From: Oopsacas minuta
Taxonomy: Eukaryota > Porifera > Hexactinellida > Lyssacinosida > Leucopsacidae
Assembly: GCA_024704765.1 (NCBI GenBank)
Contig: JAKMXF010000343.1
Span: 744,001-808,000 of the forward strand
DNA: 64,000 nt
Reading direction: 5' to 3'
A model generated the notes under the pieces. That model ran no database searches. It was not told where the DNA came from and saw only the letters and a program-made list of their open reading frames with translations. Position numbers and translations under genes: made by a program. How positions within the stretch are numbered: position 1 is the stretch's first letter; each line of letters starts with the position of its first letter. Shown here piece by piece: positions 1 to 11,993 of this stretch.

Positions 1-985
1 TGAAACAGATGATAACGCTTTGCTGAACCCTCAATGAAGAATATAGTGTGGACACAGTACCCAAAGCATTTCTAACTTCCCTGATGTTCCTGCAAGCATC
101 AGCAAGAACAAGATTCAATTGATGCGCATATCAGTGCACGCACAACACTCGATACTTCTACTTCTGTACTCTTGAAGCAAGGCCAAAGTATTTTCCACGC
201 ATGTCCGCAGCTCCATCGTAACATTGAGCTCGTACATTATGAATGGACAGAAATAGCTCATATAGAACATACTTCAGGAGATCATACAATGATTTACCAG
301 TTGTGCTGACACATTTCCAGAATCACACTAAACGTTCTTGCATAATGGCGTTGCAACCTTTAACAGAAAGATAGCGTATGCAAACGGTAGCCTGTTCTAC
401 TCTAGCAATGTCCATAGTCTCATCGGCCATCACTGCAAAGTATTGACTCCCATGTACTTCTTTCACAATTCGGTCATGAATCAAAAGCCCAATCATAGGA
501 ATTAGTTCGTTTTGAACTTGAGGACTGGTATATGTGATTCGGTTCAACGCAAGGTATTCACGTAGGTCTTTGTTATCCTTAGGTCGTAAAGCCAGGATTT
601 CCAGAAATTACCACGGTTAATCGAGGCCTCTGGCTCACCATGACCATGTAATGCAATGCTCTGCCTCACCAAAATACAATAGTCTCAGATAATAATTCGC
701 AGGTATGCACTGTCTTCTCAACCTGTGCTTTGTGTACTGAACTAAGCTGAGATGCAATTGATTCTTTCCGTGTATTTACTAAAGTCCAGATAGTCATTGC
801 AGAGTGATGCACACTCGCATCATTATGATCCCTGAATCTCTCAGTTGCATTCTTCCAGTAACGAAACCCTGCGTACGTAAATGCTGGCCCTACACACCCT
901 GGGTGACTTGGTATAAACATCCGACATGGAAAGACAAAAGGCAGAGTAGAGTTTCAAACTGTATTCTAACCATGGGCGACCTACA
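1..985 (-). pseudogene. hAT transposase relic (ZMYM1-like), truncated by window edge
   Basis: Reading right to left, broken frames give the usual order of a ZMYM1-like/DUF4371 hAT transposase. A TTF-type zinc-finger start (FRPEWFVGRPWLEYSLK, about 985-900) is followed by GFRYWKNATERFRDHN. Next come ITYTSPQVQNELIPMIG and FAVMADETMDIARVEQ (about 547-400), then QCYDGAADMRGKYFGLASR and YAHQLNLVLADACRNI below 320. The RNase H-like first aspartate (MADET) and the YDGA motif are still readable. Several frameshifts and stops separate the blocks, so it cannot be functional. The C-terminal dimerisation region would lie before position 1. The assignment rests on remembered family motifs; the superfamily call is firm, the exact subfamily is not. 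Confidence 0.85.
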
Positions 986-1001
986 AACCACTCAGGTCGG
1001 A

Positions 1002-1137
1002 ACATACATACATACATACATACATACATACATACATACATACATACATACATACATACATACATACATACATACATACATACATACATACATACATACA
1101 TACATACATACATACATACATACATACATACATACAT
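1002..1137. repeat. (CATA)n microsatellite, about 34 units
   Basis: An uninterrupted run of the tetranucleotide ACAT/CATA about 136 bp long. It produces long artificial open frames on both strands (YIHT/MYVC repeats), which are not genes. It lies between two oppositely oriented hAT fragments. Confidence 0.98.
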
Positions 1138-1192
1138 CAGGGAAAAAAATGAGACTACCAAGACACCAAGCCTACAGGATGTCAAAGTTCAC

Positions 1193-1459
1193 ATGGAGTC
1201 ATCTGGAGCTTACACTGGAATATTTCCAGAGATATTCAAGTTACTCAACATAATTCTTGTTCTTCCAGTAGGAACAGCTTCAGTTGAGAGATCTTTCAGC
1301 CACATGAAGCAAATTAAAACAAGACTTCGAAATAGACTTAATGATGCTAATTTGGCTCATTTAATGAGGATCGCAATTGAAGGGCCAGAACTATCCTCGG
1401 TTAACTTTGATGAAGTTCTTAAAGTATTTAAAGAGAAAAATCGTCGAATACAGTTATAG
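1193..1459 (+). pseudogene. hAT transposase C-terminal dimerisation domain relic
   Basis: The plus-strand frame carries the hAT C-terminal (hATC) signature: LPVGTASVERSFSHMKQIKT, then RLRNRLNDANLAHLMRIAIEG and a lysine-rich end before the stop at 1457-1459. In intact elements this domain follows the catalytic glutamate and mediates dimerisation. Only this last ~90-residue block is present. Upstream is the CATA tract and then a hAT fragment on the other strand, so this is either a second copy placed head to head or an inverted part of one element. The stop codon looks like the natural end of the protein. Confidence 0.85.
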
Positions 1460-1619
1460 TTTAGCATATAATTATTAGTGATACCAATATTTTAATCTCC
1501 CTATTTTTGTGATCATAATTAGTATATATTGAAGTATACACATAGCATCTTTGTTGTAATGTCGCACGTTCAATATTATTGTTTAATACACGACAAACAA
1601 TAATAACCTACTCAAATTC

Positions 1620-1691
1620 AAGATTTCTGGGGGGGGATAATTGTGCCTGGGTGGGGAAGGTTCCAGGGCCCCCCCTCTGTATGAAACCCTG
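1620..1691 (+). repeat. Probable hAT 3' end with GC-rich terminal repeat
   Basis: A G-run and C-run segment ends in ...CATACAGAGGGGGG-type sequence when read from the other strand, terminating CAGGGTTTCATACAG. It lies about 230 bp after the hAT stop codon, where a 3' terminal inverted repeat would be expected. No matching left terminus was found, so the boundary is tentative. Confidence 0.35.
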
Positions 1692-4097
1692 ATAGTATAA
1701 TTTCTAATTATTTGTGTAAATTGATGCTATTATTACTTGTGTATGTATAACAACTCTTTTGTGTGTAATTTAAAACTGAATATTATCTCTATGAATGTAT
1801 TTCAGATATTACCTGTATAATTCTATATGAGATATTACCTGTATAGATGTTTGTATAATATTATGTATGTGTACAGATTGCATTTACGTAATGTTCAGTT
1901 TCAAAATATATATATGAAAGAATTGAATATGGTTTTTACTTTTTAGCATTTATGCATTCAGATTTACAATAATGAACTGGAGCTTTGGATCCTAGATACT
2001 TTAGCTGAAATATGATTCCTAAAGATATTTACAAATATACTTCTATTGGTGGTTAGCACTACACAAATATACCGATTGGTTGATGATTTTTAATTAAAGA
2101 ATGAAATAGAAGAAAACTTCAAATGGAACCACCAATTAACGTTACTCTGCAAGATATAACAACATCTTAAGTAATTACGTCTGAAACTCTTTTTATGTAA
2201 CTGGTTCAAATTATATTTTGTATTATGATTTAATCAATTATATAAATACATTGGTATATTTTCAACACATCATAACACTAAATTTTGGAATTGGTGATGA
2301 AAGACAGTTAGAATGGGAACTAGAATAAGTATGATAATCTGACTTGCCATTACGTAAATGTGTGATAGTCTTTCAAGTTAGTCATGGTACAATATACAAT
2401 ACAATTATTAATTAAGAAAAGAAATTGAAAATTAATTAAACAAAAGATATTTAGAATAAAAAAGTACTAGCGACTCCTTGTTATATCTAAGGGAATTGAA
2501 TTATAAAATATCAAAGAAGGTATCTGCAAGTTTTGAGGCGTTTCTGTAGATAAATAATTTCCAGAATTGAGTTCAAAGTTGGAGCTCGTAATTCACAAAA
2601 CAATAAGGAATTATCGATTTTAGAAGGTTGATGCGATAATAATAATTTTCAATATTTCTGGATAAATTGATATTGTTATGAACGTTTACATCTCATTTAT
2701 TGATTAATATCAAATAATTGAGATTCAGTAATATTTGGGATAAGAAATATAAGTTTGAACTGACCCTACTTTATGTAGTACCCGTTAAATGCCCACTACC
2801 AACTAAAAATTTGAATTGCCATAACTCCGTGAGTTTTCAATATTTTTTAATGAAATTTAATTTACCTAAACGTTCATATGGCATAAATGTTTACACGAAT
2901 TTTCAGAATGGAATTCTGACTTTAGGTAGTTTACTCTAATGAATTCGTATACATGGGTAATTGATCAAAAAATTCCTATAAATTAGTAAAAGTTTTCACA
3001 CAAAAATTGCGTAAAACATTCAACTCTCCTCTATAGAATGAGATTAATTTCGTTAAAATCTGATAAGTGGAAGTGGGTTAAATTAGTGATTGAAGTATAC
3101 ATGGCCGAATAGTCTGCTAACTTCACACTCGTGTACATCTTGATAATTTGAAAAAGTGCAGGAATTTGAAATAGTTGACCCACTGGACATTACGACAGTG
3201 GTGTTGACCAATGCCGAGTTACAGAGTTGATGTCAGTGTGAACGTAGCCCTACAATGATCAATCAATCTGTAATCGATTCGGAAGACGGTACAGAGGGAA
3301 ACCAAGGACCATTTAGTCATAATCACCACAATCCAGATATCCATAAAGAATCAGAAAACTCCCTGGTCGCTACAAGAAATAGCTCAGCAAGGATGTTAGC
3401 TCAGGATCGAAATGTGTGTACAAAGCTGACCTGAACACTACTTGGCCATACGGCTCCGCATATTAGAAGGGGACAATGTCATGAATTCAGTACGATTAGC
3501 TAGAAGAAACAGAAGAGAAATAGTGACAATAGAACCACCCATGTAGACCTAGATTAATATTCCTTCAATTTGTTTATAATAGCTAAAACCACTAGTTTAG
3601 TTATAATCACATACTGTTTTGTATTTCTCTTTATTATTATATCTATTAAACTTACAATTTTATTTCACTCAAATAAACAGGAGTTCAATAATAACTTAAC
3701 AAAACGCAATTAACCGATATATGCTTGCATGGCCGCAATGTTTAATTGTTAAGTGATTAAATTGGGGGAACTCTGCATAGAAAATTATCTAGAAGGATTT
3801 AGGGTTCGTGTACAATTAGCACACACGATGAACCCTCAATTCACATTTTCGCAAATTAATCTTTACGTCTATAGATTATTTATAATTGTAATAGAACATA
3901 AATATGTCTCAAATCTTCTCTTCCATCTCTAAGAAATGCATGCGGGATACAAAATCTGGGGAACATTTGGATGACCCAGCTCATAGTTCGAACTCAGCAA
4001 ATTGAACCCTCTACACCTGCTAGAGATATCACTGCCCACGCTCAGCAAACTGAACCCTTGCCCTGCCTCTCAGGACTGTGGACATTCGCAGTCCAGG
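1692..4097. other. No recognisable gene
   Basis: AT-rich sequence. The short open frames at 2718 and 3971 have no family motifs. Around 3275-3480 a few plus-strand words resemble the helix-turn-helix linker of Tc1/mariner transposases (GKPRT, SSARMLAQDRNV), but too little remains to call. Confidence 0.5.
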
Positions 4098-6433
4098 ATG
4101 AAAGGACGTCAGTTCCGAGAAGAGTGGGAGGCTACCTACCCGTTGCTAGTAGCAAGGGATGGGAAGTATTTTAGTAGCATGTGTTCGTGTATAACAGAAG
4201 GCAAGCGTTGCTCCCCTACTTATCAGGTCTCTTACTAATTCACTGTAACTGGGTTCTCTAAGTGGAAGAAAGCGCTGTCTGGAGCCGTAAAGTCGATTGG
4301 AAAGCACTCCCCCGGAAGTTTTCTCAAGCACGAGCGAAGCCAGGCATACGGCAAGGCGTTGGTTGCTTATACAACCTTCCGCCAAGGGAATGATGCTGCA
4401 ACGCTGTTCAGCGAAGCATTCAAGATGTCCAAGATCAAAGGAAGAATCGCCATGATTGCCATATTTGATCGTTACAGATATTTGGCCAGACAAGGACTTC
4501 CGTTACGGAACCAACATAGTGCGAAGAATTAGGAAATTAATACCTTTCTCTTATAGACTAATATTCACTAATTCCTTTACATTTCCACATTTTGATTATT
4601 GTAGTAATGTTTGGGGGTGCAAAATCTCTTTATATAAATCAATTACTAATCCTTCAAAAAAGATGTGCAAGAACTATTTTCAATGTTGGACCTTGAATAT
4701 CTCACATATCTCTGTTTGCCAGCTTAAAGTGGATGGATATATTCAGCAGAATTAAATATAGAAAAGCTATCACAGTCTTCAAATGTTCAATGGCTTACTT
4801 CCTTCATATCTAAATGATGTGTTTACTAAAGTATGTGAAATTTCAACTTGTAACACCAGAAGTTCATCTAATTATGATTTCTATTCAACAAATGTAAAAT
4901 TTACACATTATAAACAGTCTTTGCCTTAAGATGCAGCTCAAAGGTCCAATGAACTTCCACAATATATTAAGCAATCTAGTAGTCTTGAGCTTTATTGAAA
5001 GTTGTATATGAAAAATTTAAGTACGGTATAAACTAAATCCTAATTTATTGTATCGATATTGTTCTTTGTTTCTTTTGTTATTTTTGTAAATTCTTGCTTA
5101 TAATAACGTACTTCTATTAGTGTACTTTCCCATATTTAAACTGGTACGTATATTTTGAACTGTAGTCCCAATGGGAGAACACGACTTAATGTATTATCAT
5201 TTTGTATGTTAATTGGTTTACTACATTAAACACTGACAACCAACCAACCAGGATTCAAATAAGACTAGCGAGCTTCTCAGGTTATGCGAAAAGTTCGACC
5301 ATGCCTTTGCAGAGTCGATTCGCCCATCTCAACCACCAACACTAGCAGATACACCTGGACTAACTGAGACGCTCACAATGATTTGTTGTAGACTCTGTCA
5401 CACATGATGCAAAGAAGGATTATTGAAGTATTCGTAACTGCGGGTATTGGTCTCTGTTGATGGATAAATCTCAGGATGTCACTGTGAAGGAGCAGGTTGT
5501 TTTACTGTGTACCATTCATTTAGAGAATTTTGAAGTGTCGGAACAATTCATCAGGTTCGCAGAAACTCCTTACATTACAGGAGAAACACTGGGTAGATTG
5601 GGTGAGGTATCTGTAACTGCTATAGGCCTTGATTTCAGGAATGCCTGGGATAGCATTTGATGGTGCAGCGTCCATGAACGGCAAGACCAAGGGATTTCGA
5701 ACGTGCCTGGGAAGCAAGTTTCCTTTCGCTCGATTTTCGTACTGTAAGGGTCATTGCCTCAACCTGATCCTGCAGGAGGCTGTGAGAAAGGGGTGGCCAT
5801 GAAGAAATTTCTTGACATTGTTCATAGTGACTGCCTACGTGAAGAGCAGCCCGAGAAGCCTTGCGTCGTTTTCGGAATTTTAGGAAGGACTTGAGGATAC
5901 TGTGGAGACTGAGAAGTTGAAGAAGTTGTGTCCAACGCGATGGGTCATGCGGATGCCAGCGGTGCGAGCGTGAATTAAGAACTATATCCACTTACTGGAT
6001 TGGTACCAGCAGCACATCTCGGAAGGAAAAGGAGAAGATAAGACCTAAGCACTCATTCACATCAACAAACGAAGCGACTTCTCTGTTTTCTTTTACTTGA
6101 TACGTTGATGCGTCAGTTCGAGATTGTGCATCCAGTACACAAGTGGGTTCAATGAGTCAACATCACCATATCAGTTTCCAGGAAATCCTTCGGGACGCTA
6201 GCAATACTCTTGTGTCTAGAGCTGCTATCGACAGTTATGAGTTCTACCGCCAGTGTAAGGCTACATCCGAGGAAGATAGACCTAGTCTTCAACCGTTCTT
6301 CGAATTCTATCACAATGTCACTCATCATGGAATCAACACTACCATTGATGGAATCCGGAACAAATGCGATTTGAGTGGCATAAACAATGACGTTGGATCC
6401 TACGCGAGTTATTACTTTTTCAGACGTTTCTAA
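4098..6433 (+). pseudogene. hAT (DUF4371/ZNF862-like) transposase relic, split by a LINE
   Basis: The plus-strand relic has a zinc-finger start at 4098 (RQFREEWEATYPLLV...YFSSMCS). It continues as GFSKWKKALSGAVKSIGKH and SQAYGKALVAY, then the diagnostic RYLARQGLPLRNQ near 4500. The frame is then interrupted by a non-LTR retrotransposon fragment. It resumes at 5251 with ELLRLCEKFDHAFAES, MMDKSQDVTVKEQV (first acidic site), LDFRNAW...FDGAASMNGKTKGF and YCKGHCLNLILQEAVRKG, then KLKKLCPTRWVMRMPAVRA near 5930. A tail up to 6433 (STTIDGIRNKC-like) is consistent with the C-terminal half. Many frameshifts and stops are present. The order of motifs matches the family throughout, so the call is firm; the outer ends of the element were not identified. 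Confidence 0.88.
4516..5240 (+). mobile_element. 5'-truncated non-LTR retrotransposon (LINE) inserted in hAT
   Basis: The segment encodes the C-terminal part of a LINE reverse transcriptase ORF: RRIRKLIPFSYRLIFTNSF, PHFDYCSNVWG, then NGLLPSYLNDVFTKV, NTRSSSNYDFYS and ELPQYIKQSSSLELY. This is the usual order for CR1/L2/RTE-like proteins. The 3' end carries a (CAAC)n-like tail (ACAACCAACCAACC). AACCAAC occurs at 4509-4515 just before the insertion and again inside the tail at 5238-5249, consistent with a target-site duplication. The catalytic core is absent, as expected for 5' truncation. The flanking hAT motifs on both sides show that the LINE landed in an existing hAT copy. Confidence 0.85.
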
Positions 6434-7125
6434 TAATTCAATAATGTATTTTATGAATTTTTTAACAAATGTTTCCTATTCATATTTCAATATTTAGGCT
6501 TACCTGCCAACTGTCCCGGTTCTAGGGGAGGTCCCGCCATTTCGGATGTTTTAGCTCAATGTCATGTCCAAAATGGCCAAAATCTTAAGGTTATATAAAG
6601 TAAATTGCTTACTTCTTACACACGATTTTCTAAGTAAACTTGGCGGAGAACAGCATATATTTTATAGTTTGAGGTTGTCCACCTGATAATTATTCTAGAT
6701 ACAGTATACAGCTTTATATGTGCGATTTGGTGATAGTTAGTATATACAATGATATCATATGGAAATCAATTTGTGCGGTATAACCAACATGTATCCAACA
6801 ACTAAGACATTTCGTGATTAAAAGTTATGCGTAATTAAATTGACGTTCCAACGATTAAATATATCCCACAGATGGAGCTGTGTGCGGTAGCTGAGAATGG
6901 TTTTGAGGTATTAATCAAAAACTATTAATTTATAGCGAAAATAATGTCAAATGATCAGCGTGCTATTAGTAATTGGGATAGGTGGTGGCCGGTAGTAGGA
7001 TTTACATAAACATATTCGCCAACCAGAGTGGAGAAAAGTCAGGACAGAATGTTAATTTATCGAAACATCCGGGACGTAGCAAAATTACATTAGATTGGAA
7101 TACAAACTGACAATTAAATCATTTC
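6434..7125. other. No recognisable gene
   Basis: AT-rich. A GC-rich patch at 6496-6545 (CTGCCAACTGTCCCGG...) looks like the end of an unidentified repeat. Nothing else is supported. Confidence 0.45.
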
Positions 7126-7490
7126 CTGTTCTAGATCAGAACTTGCTATAACTGTCAAACCTCTGCTACTCTACCTCCTCAGCCACCACGAGAACTTCAA
7201 CCTATTCCTCCTACTGAAGAACTATGGCATCATTGTGGGATTGATCTCATAAGTAATATCTCCAACACAATACTTGGATTTCAGTACATCCTGTAATAGT
7301 GTACCTAGGTAAATTTGTAATTGCCCGAACACGTCTAAAAATATTGGACTGTTTACAAGAAATTTATCTCTCCTTTGGCGTACCTGACATCCTCCAACAT
7401 GACCAGAGAACAGAATTCTCAAGCAATGTAGCTCATATTTCGTGAAGTAACTTTTACCGATACTATTTGAAATTAGTAATTGAAAATACA
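7126..7490 (+). pseudogene. Ty3/Gypsy-type integrase relic
   Basis: The plus-strand reading gives the end of an integrase zinc-binding region and the linker (CQTS...PPRELQPIPPTEELWHH). CGIDLISNISNTILGFQYIL follows, where GIDLI is the first catalytic-aspartate motif of retrotransposon integrases. After stops and a frame change comes FGVPDILQHDQRTEFSSN, which matches the second-aspartate motif (FGVP..I.SDQG.EF). The catalytic glutamate region was not found. No LTRs, protease or reverse transcriptase were seen nearby, so this is an isolated fragment. The order and spacing of motifs support an LTR-retrotransposon origin, most like Ty3/Gypsy. Confidence 0.7.
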
Positions 7491-9406
7491 TAAAGTAAAA
7501 TACCATACTAACGATTCACAATGCAAGTTATTTGCATATACGTAACACGTTGGTTTATCAATTGTCAACCCATTGCTTCAAAATATACGCTTGAAGGAAA
7601 TTGTGAGTCTTGATGGCCATGTTATTAAAATTATGAACTTCACGGAAAATTTAATTTATTTATGTTATATACTAATTAATAAGGATTCACGAATTGATGC
7701 AACAAATTTGGAATATTATCAATAGAGATATTTTAGTGATAGATATGCCATTAGAGAGTTGTTTGGATGGTTCGCCTCCCCACTGGTTTTTGCTAGGTGT
7801 ATTTTGAAATGATTTTAGCATGAGCATGGTTGTGTGAAGTTCTCTCTCGCTCATTGGGCCTCCAAGAGTCCTTATGTCTCCACCTTGAACGTCACAAATT
7901 ATCCCGTGATTTGACATCAAACACAGTATCTTGAGTCGTGTAAGCAGGAAATGGAGACTTCAGAATACATTTGTATTAATTCTGATGAATGTTGGATAAA
8001 ATATAAGAACTTTCTATATTATGGATTAAATGGCAAGTCTTCTACTACACTTAGTTCCGTGCAAACTCCGTGTAGGCCTCTCGGACGCCCTGACATTTCC
8101 TGCTGCTTGGTTGCATTACGATGCCTCTGGGAATCAGTAGAAGGATTTTTCGAATTAGTTGATTACAAGTAGAAAGCGTTTATCGTTGTATTTGCGCATT
8201 CAATTCACTGTTTCGATTGAAGTGAAGAATTTGCTATTTGATTAGGCATTAGTGTCACACATGCCCTAAGGGGGTAATGCTTGTCGAAATAATTTGCAAA
8301 TTAAATTTCACTTTTCATGAACTCCTACTTGGCTAGGAATATTATCGATATGTCTAAATAAGTAAATGTGTTTGACGAAAATTAAATAACCACCCTCTAG
8401 AATAATTTTTGATAAATTTAAGCCTCATTAGTCTAAGCATCAAATTGGAATTATCAGATTCGCAAATTGGTGAAATTATCAAATAATGTAAATTATTTAT
8501 ACGAAAAAAGGCCACGAAAAGAATATGCGCCTGGGCGCTTATTCAGGGAAATACAGCATCCAGATATATTTAAGCCTAATATCTGATGGGTCAATATATC
8601 TTGACACCAATCTCAAAAAGTATCCGAAATATTGTTTAGTTTAAATATATCCTGCCAGACAGAAGTATTCAGCCATATCTATAATTTCCATACAAATAAT
8701 ACTATAGTGGGTCTATTATTGATGGTCAACACAATAAAACATTATGATTGAGAGTATGTCTAGTATCAAATTCGAAATCTACGTATCCTGATAAAACAGT
8801 TTCTAGGATTTCCATAAATACTCACTATTAAGTTTCAAAAATTTCGAACCCTGTGTCACTAATTGAAACCTATCACCATAAGTATAATGGCTGTAAATGG
8901 CATAAAGTGACACAATGTGTCATGAGTTGAAATTATTTATCATTAGTATTTAGTATCTACATAGGAAATCTGTGTACTGAGGTCTGCAAATACGCAGAAT
9001 GCAAATTTGACATGAGAGATACTCTAAATCTTAAGGTTTTAAGGTTTTGGCCCCTCAAGAATAGACGAGATCAGTAGTATTTGTATAGAAGCCATTTAGT
9101 GACTGAATACTTTTGTTCAGGCAGGGTCTAAGATTTTTTTACCGGAAATGGATCAATTGAACTTGAATTAACGGTACCGAGACTGATAGGAAATAGTTTA
9201 CAGTTTCGGTACCGCCATAGGGATTGGTTATATTTACTTTGTAGTACATGTAGGGTCTAAAGGTTGAATACATTCAACAACTGGATATTGCTGCATAATA
9301 CCCAGACGCTTATCGAAGAAGGACTGAGATATATACAAAATCCAGAAACATTACAAGAAGAGCCAGATAAAATCCACCATTTGTAAATAACGTGGGAATT
9401 ACAAAA
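7491..9406. other. No recognisable gene
   Basis: AT-rich sequence with only short, motif-free open frames. No repeats shared with the rest of the window were recognised. Confidence 0.5.
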
Positions 9407-9407
9407 A

Positions 9408-10368
9408 CAAGGGTTGTTCATGAATTAATGGGACTAAATTGTATAAATTTAGAATTAAACCAAAACCTATAGATAATCCGTTTCAAATCTTTCGAAATAT
9501 TACCTCTCTAACTCTATACATCATTTCCATTGTCCTGGTAGCAGTTCTAGCCCAATGCCATAGAATTCTTGGGAGTATCTATTTCTCAAAGTTTCACTGC
9601 CATTTGAAATAATTAAATCTCTTCAATGTAGTAATCACTCATGATGGTGGTCTTCTCTGGTAACTAATCGAGAAGTAGAATTCCTTACATATCCCAGATT
9701 ACCGTGGCAATTTTCTTTCCAGGTGATGGCGCCCTTCATTGGTACACGTTTCAGCGTACATTTTCTAATGTTTTAATTGACTTTTACACTCTGGTTCACA
9801 ATAATGAAACTAAGACTCATCATCTGTTACGATATGAGCCAAAAGGTACTATTCGACTGTACATTGAGAATAATTTATTGATAACTTTACCCTCTCGTGT
9901 TTTGGTTCAGTTGAAAAGGTTTCGGGACCCATTGTGCAATAACCTTCGACATTTTTAGATCTTCAGATATAATCGAGTGTATTGTGGCTTTTGTTATATC
10001 TACCCTTTCTTCAAATTAGCTCCCTAATGTTTATCGCCTATCCTAATTCCTTATCATTGGACTAAATAATATAATGGCGGTTCCTTGAAGAGTTCGGACA
10101 ACGCCATTTTCAAATCGTTCGATTGACCTGTATATGGTGGGTTTTGAAGAAGATTCATCGCCGAAAACATCCTGTATTTCATTAAGACTCTGCGAGCTAG
10201 TATCCCCTTTTCCACAGGTACCAATTAATTTGACGTTTCCTCCCTTGCTAATCCCATTACTTGAAAAAGTTCTCATATCAACGCTTGTAATGTAATAGTA
10301 GGCGTATAGCTCTCATAAATAGAAACTGAAATCGATACGTTTATCTCATTACTAATTAACAACCCTTG
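9408..10368 (-). mobile_element. Mariner family A, internally deleted copy
   Basis: Terminal inverted repeats are CAAGGGTTGTTCATGAATTA at the left and its near-complement ending AACAACCCTTG at the right (10341-10368). Both match the ends of the full-length copy at 30255-31505. Inside, the minus strand encodes a degraded mariner transposase: the HTH part (EIQDVFGDESSSKPTIYRS, about 10170-10120), a middle part (LPEKTTIMSDYYI) and the C-terminal part (TPKNSMALG-like). The copy is about 290 bp shorter than the other because the region between the YY motif and the C-terminal segment, which should hold the second and third catalytic aspartates, is missing. Many stops. Non-autonomous and old. Confidence 0.85.
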
Positions 10369-10369
10369 T

Positions 10370-11903
10370 ATTTCCATTGTATATTTTTACTGCATTTGCC
10401 TGAAAATAACTGTTAGGAATACGCTTCAGCAGTATGTAGATTAAAGACTACTATATACGTAAAGTTTACTCTCGAATATCTGAATACCTTCGTGATACAC
10501 TTACAATTTTGGTGTTCGGATAACTGAAGTAGCGTATTTCCAATATGAAATTAACAGCTCAGGGATACATAATAATGAGAATTTGTAATTTGTAATATTG
10601 ACTACGTGTTTATAAATATATGGGCCTATTATGATCATATCATCCGAAAACCAAGTTTTAATTGTTCCAAAACTTCCTACTTAGATTAAATAATTATTAC
10701 ATACTAATCTTCTTCCTGCTGTTCGGACACCCGAGTTGTCGGATAATCGAGGGCAATAATAACACATAATTACGTATAGAGAGTCAAACACCTAACAGGG
10801 CCGTAACCATGAAAATACAAGTGGCCCAGTTGAATACAGCACAAACAAGACAAAGTGGTCAGGTTAACCTGTACCACTGGACCAGTTGGTGAAATATTGG
10901 AAAATTTGCTAGCAAATTGGTCAGGTTGAAACTTGACCAACCTGACCAGTGGCTACAGCCCTGTGTAAATAGAATCACTAAAATATAAATTATAGGTATA
11001 CTTTTTGAAATTATGTACATACAGAAATATATGTATGAATAAATGAATAATCAAATCATAACTAGACGAAACGTCCAGCTATATAGTATTCAATATATTC
11101 CACTGTATTTTCGAAAGAGCTGATCATCAATTAGAGAATCTTAAACTGGATCGTAGATCAAGATCCTTTTTAAATTATAATCGAAACCGGGAACGCCGAC
11201 CCAAATTTCGGCCAGGATCAGGATTGGGATCTATATCCTATAATTGAGGATCGTCTAATGTCCTACTAGTAACTAATTACTTCGTAGAAATATCCATATT
11301 TACAGTGTTTGTATAGTTCATCAATTTCCCTATAGCTATACAGAAAAATCTATTAATTCTTAATATTATTATAGTAGATAAAACTAAATTTGCAATTAGA
11401 AGCAAAGTATAAGCTGTGGTGTAAGCAGTAATGCCAGTGGCCAGCTTATGTTCTTGCGGCATGCCGCAATTTTAGAAATTTGTTTATTTTATATAATAAT
11501 GACACCATTGCATTGGCTGAAATCGTGATTTTATTATCCAAGAATAATTCCCGAATTATAAGGTGTAGGAAATCGTATACTATGCTAAATATTGCTAACA
11601 CTATAAATGAAATTTAATCATAGGCAATATCTGTATATCGTTAGATTTTTCCCTTTTTCTTTATGCCATGTCCCAGGCTAAAATAAAACAAAATTTCCGG
11701 TTTCATCTAGACTCTAGAATTAATTAAGTAACCTGCGTACTATAATAACTATTTCTCAGAAGTTACGCACCCTGGGTGAGGCCCGCGCTAAGATAAAGGC
11801 CTAGCTTCAAACGACCCTGTGTTAGAACATAAGAGCAAGAATCATTGGTAAAACATATAATAAATATCCTAAAAGGTATACTAAAATATATAGTGATACT
11901 AAC
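10370..11903. other. No recognisable gene; possibly MFAP1 intron or 3' side
   Basis: This is downstream of the last MFAP1 exon found. AT-rich. A short hairpin lies at about 10917-10952 (arms TGGTCAGGTT / AACCTGACCA). The missing C-terminal MFAP1 exon was looked for here by eye, searching for codons of NFGRSGRTKYTHL on the minus strand, and was not seen. Confidence 0.45.
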
Positions 11904-11993
11904 CTGCATGACTTTGGGTAATATTTGCTTATTAAAGTGGTCTTCAAGAGTTGGCTTTGAGAAATCTCTTTTATATACTTCTTCTTCTTTATT
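11904..11993 (-). CDS. MFAP1: MFAP1 exon e5 (VYKRDFSKPTLEDHFNKQ...PKVMQ)
   Basis: 90 nt, 30 codons, phase 0 at both ends. The acceptor is ...ATTTGCCTAG before AATAAAGAAG and the donor is CAG|GTTAGT. The translation begins NKEEEVYKRDF and ends ILPKVMQ, matching the conserved MFAP1 C-terminal domain almost residue for residue and with the same length (30) as I recall for human. The next exon should begin VKNFGRSGRTKYTHL. Confidence 0.93.

Noticed and set aside
804-1253. 149-codon and 114-codon open frames through the CATA tract
   Set aside because: They are translations of the microsatellite; the real content is hAT sequence on the opposite strand.
3275-3480. Possible Tc1 helix-turn-helix fragment
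   Set aside because: Only a few words match, frames are broken and no inverted ends or catalytic motifs accompany it.
7222-7506. 94-codon minus-strand open frame
   Set aside because: Lies antisense to the integrase relic, which has clear family motifs on the plus strand.
1-11903. Final MFAP1 exon (NFGRSGRTKYTHL...)
   Set aside because: Scanned by eye on the minus strand using expected codons and not found; probably outside the window, though a diverged exon could have been missed.
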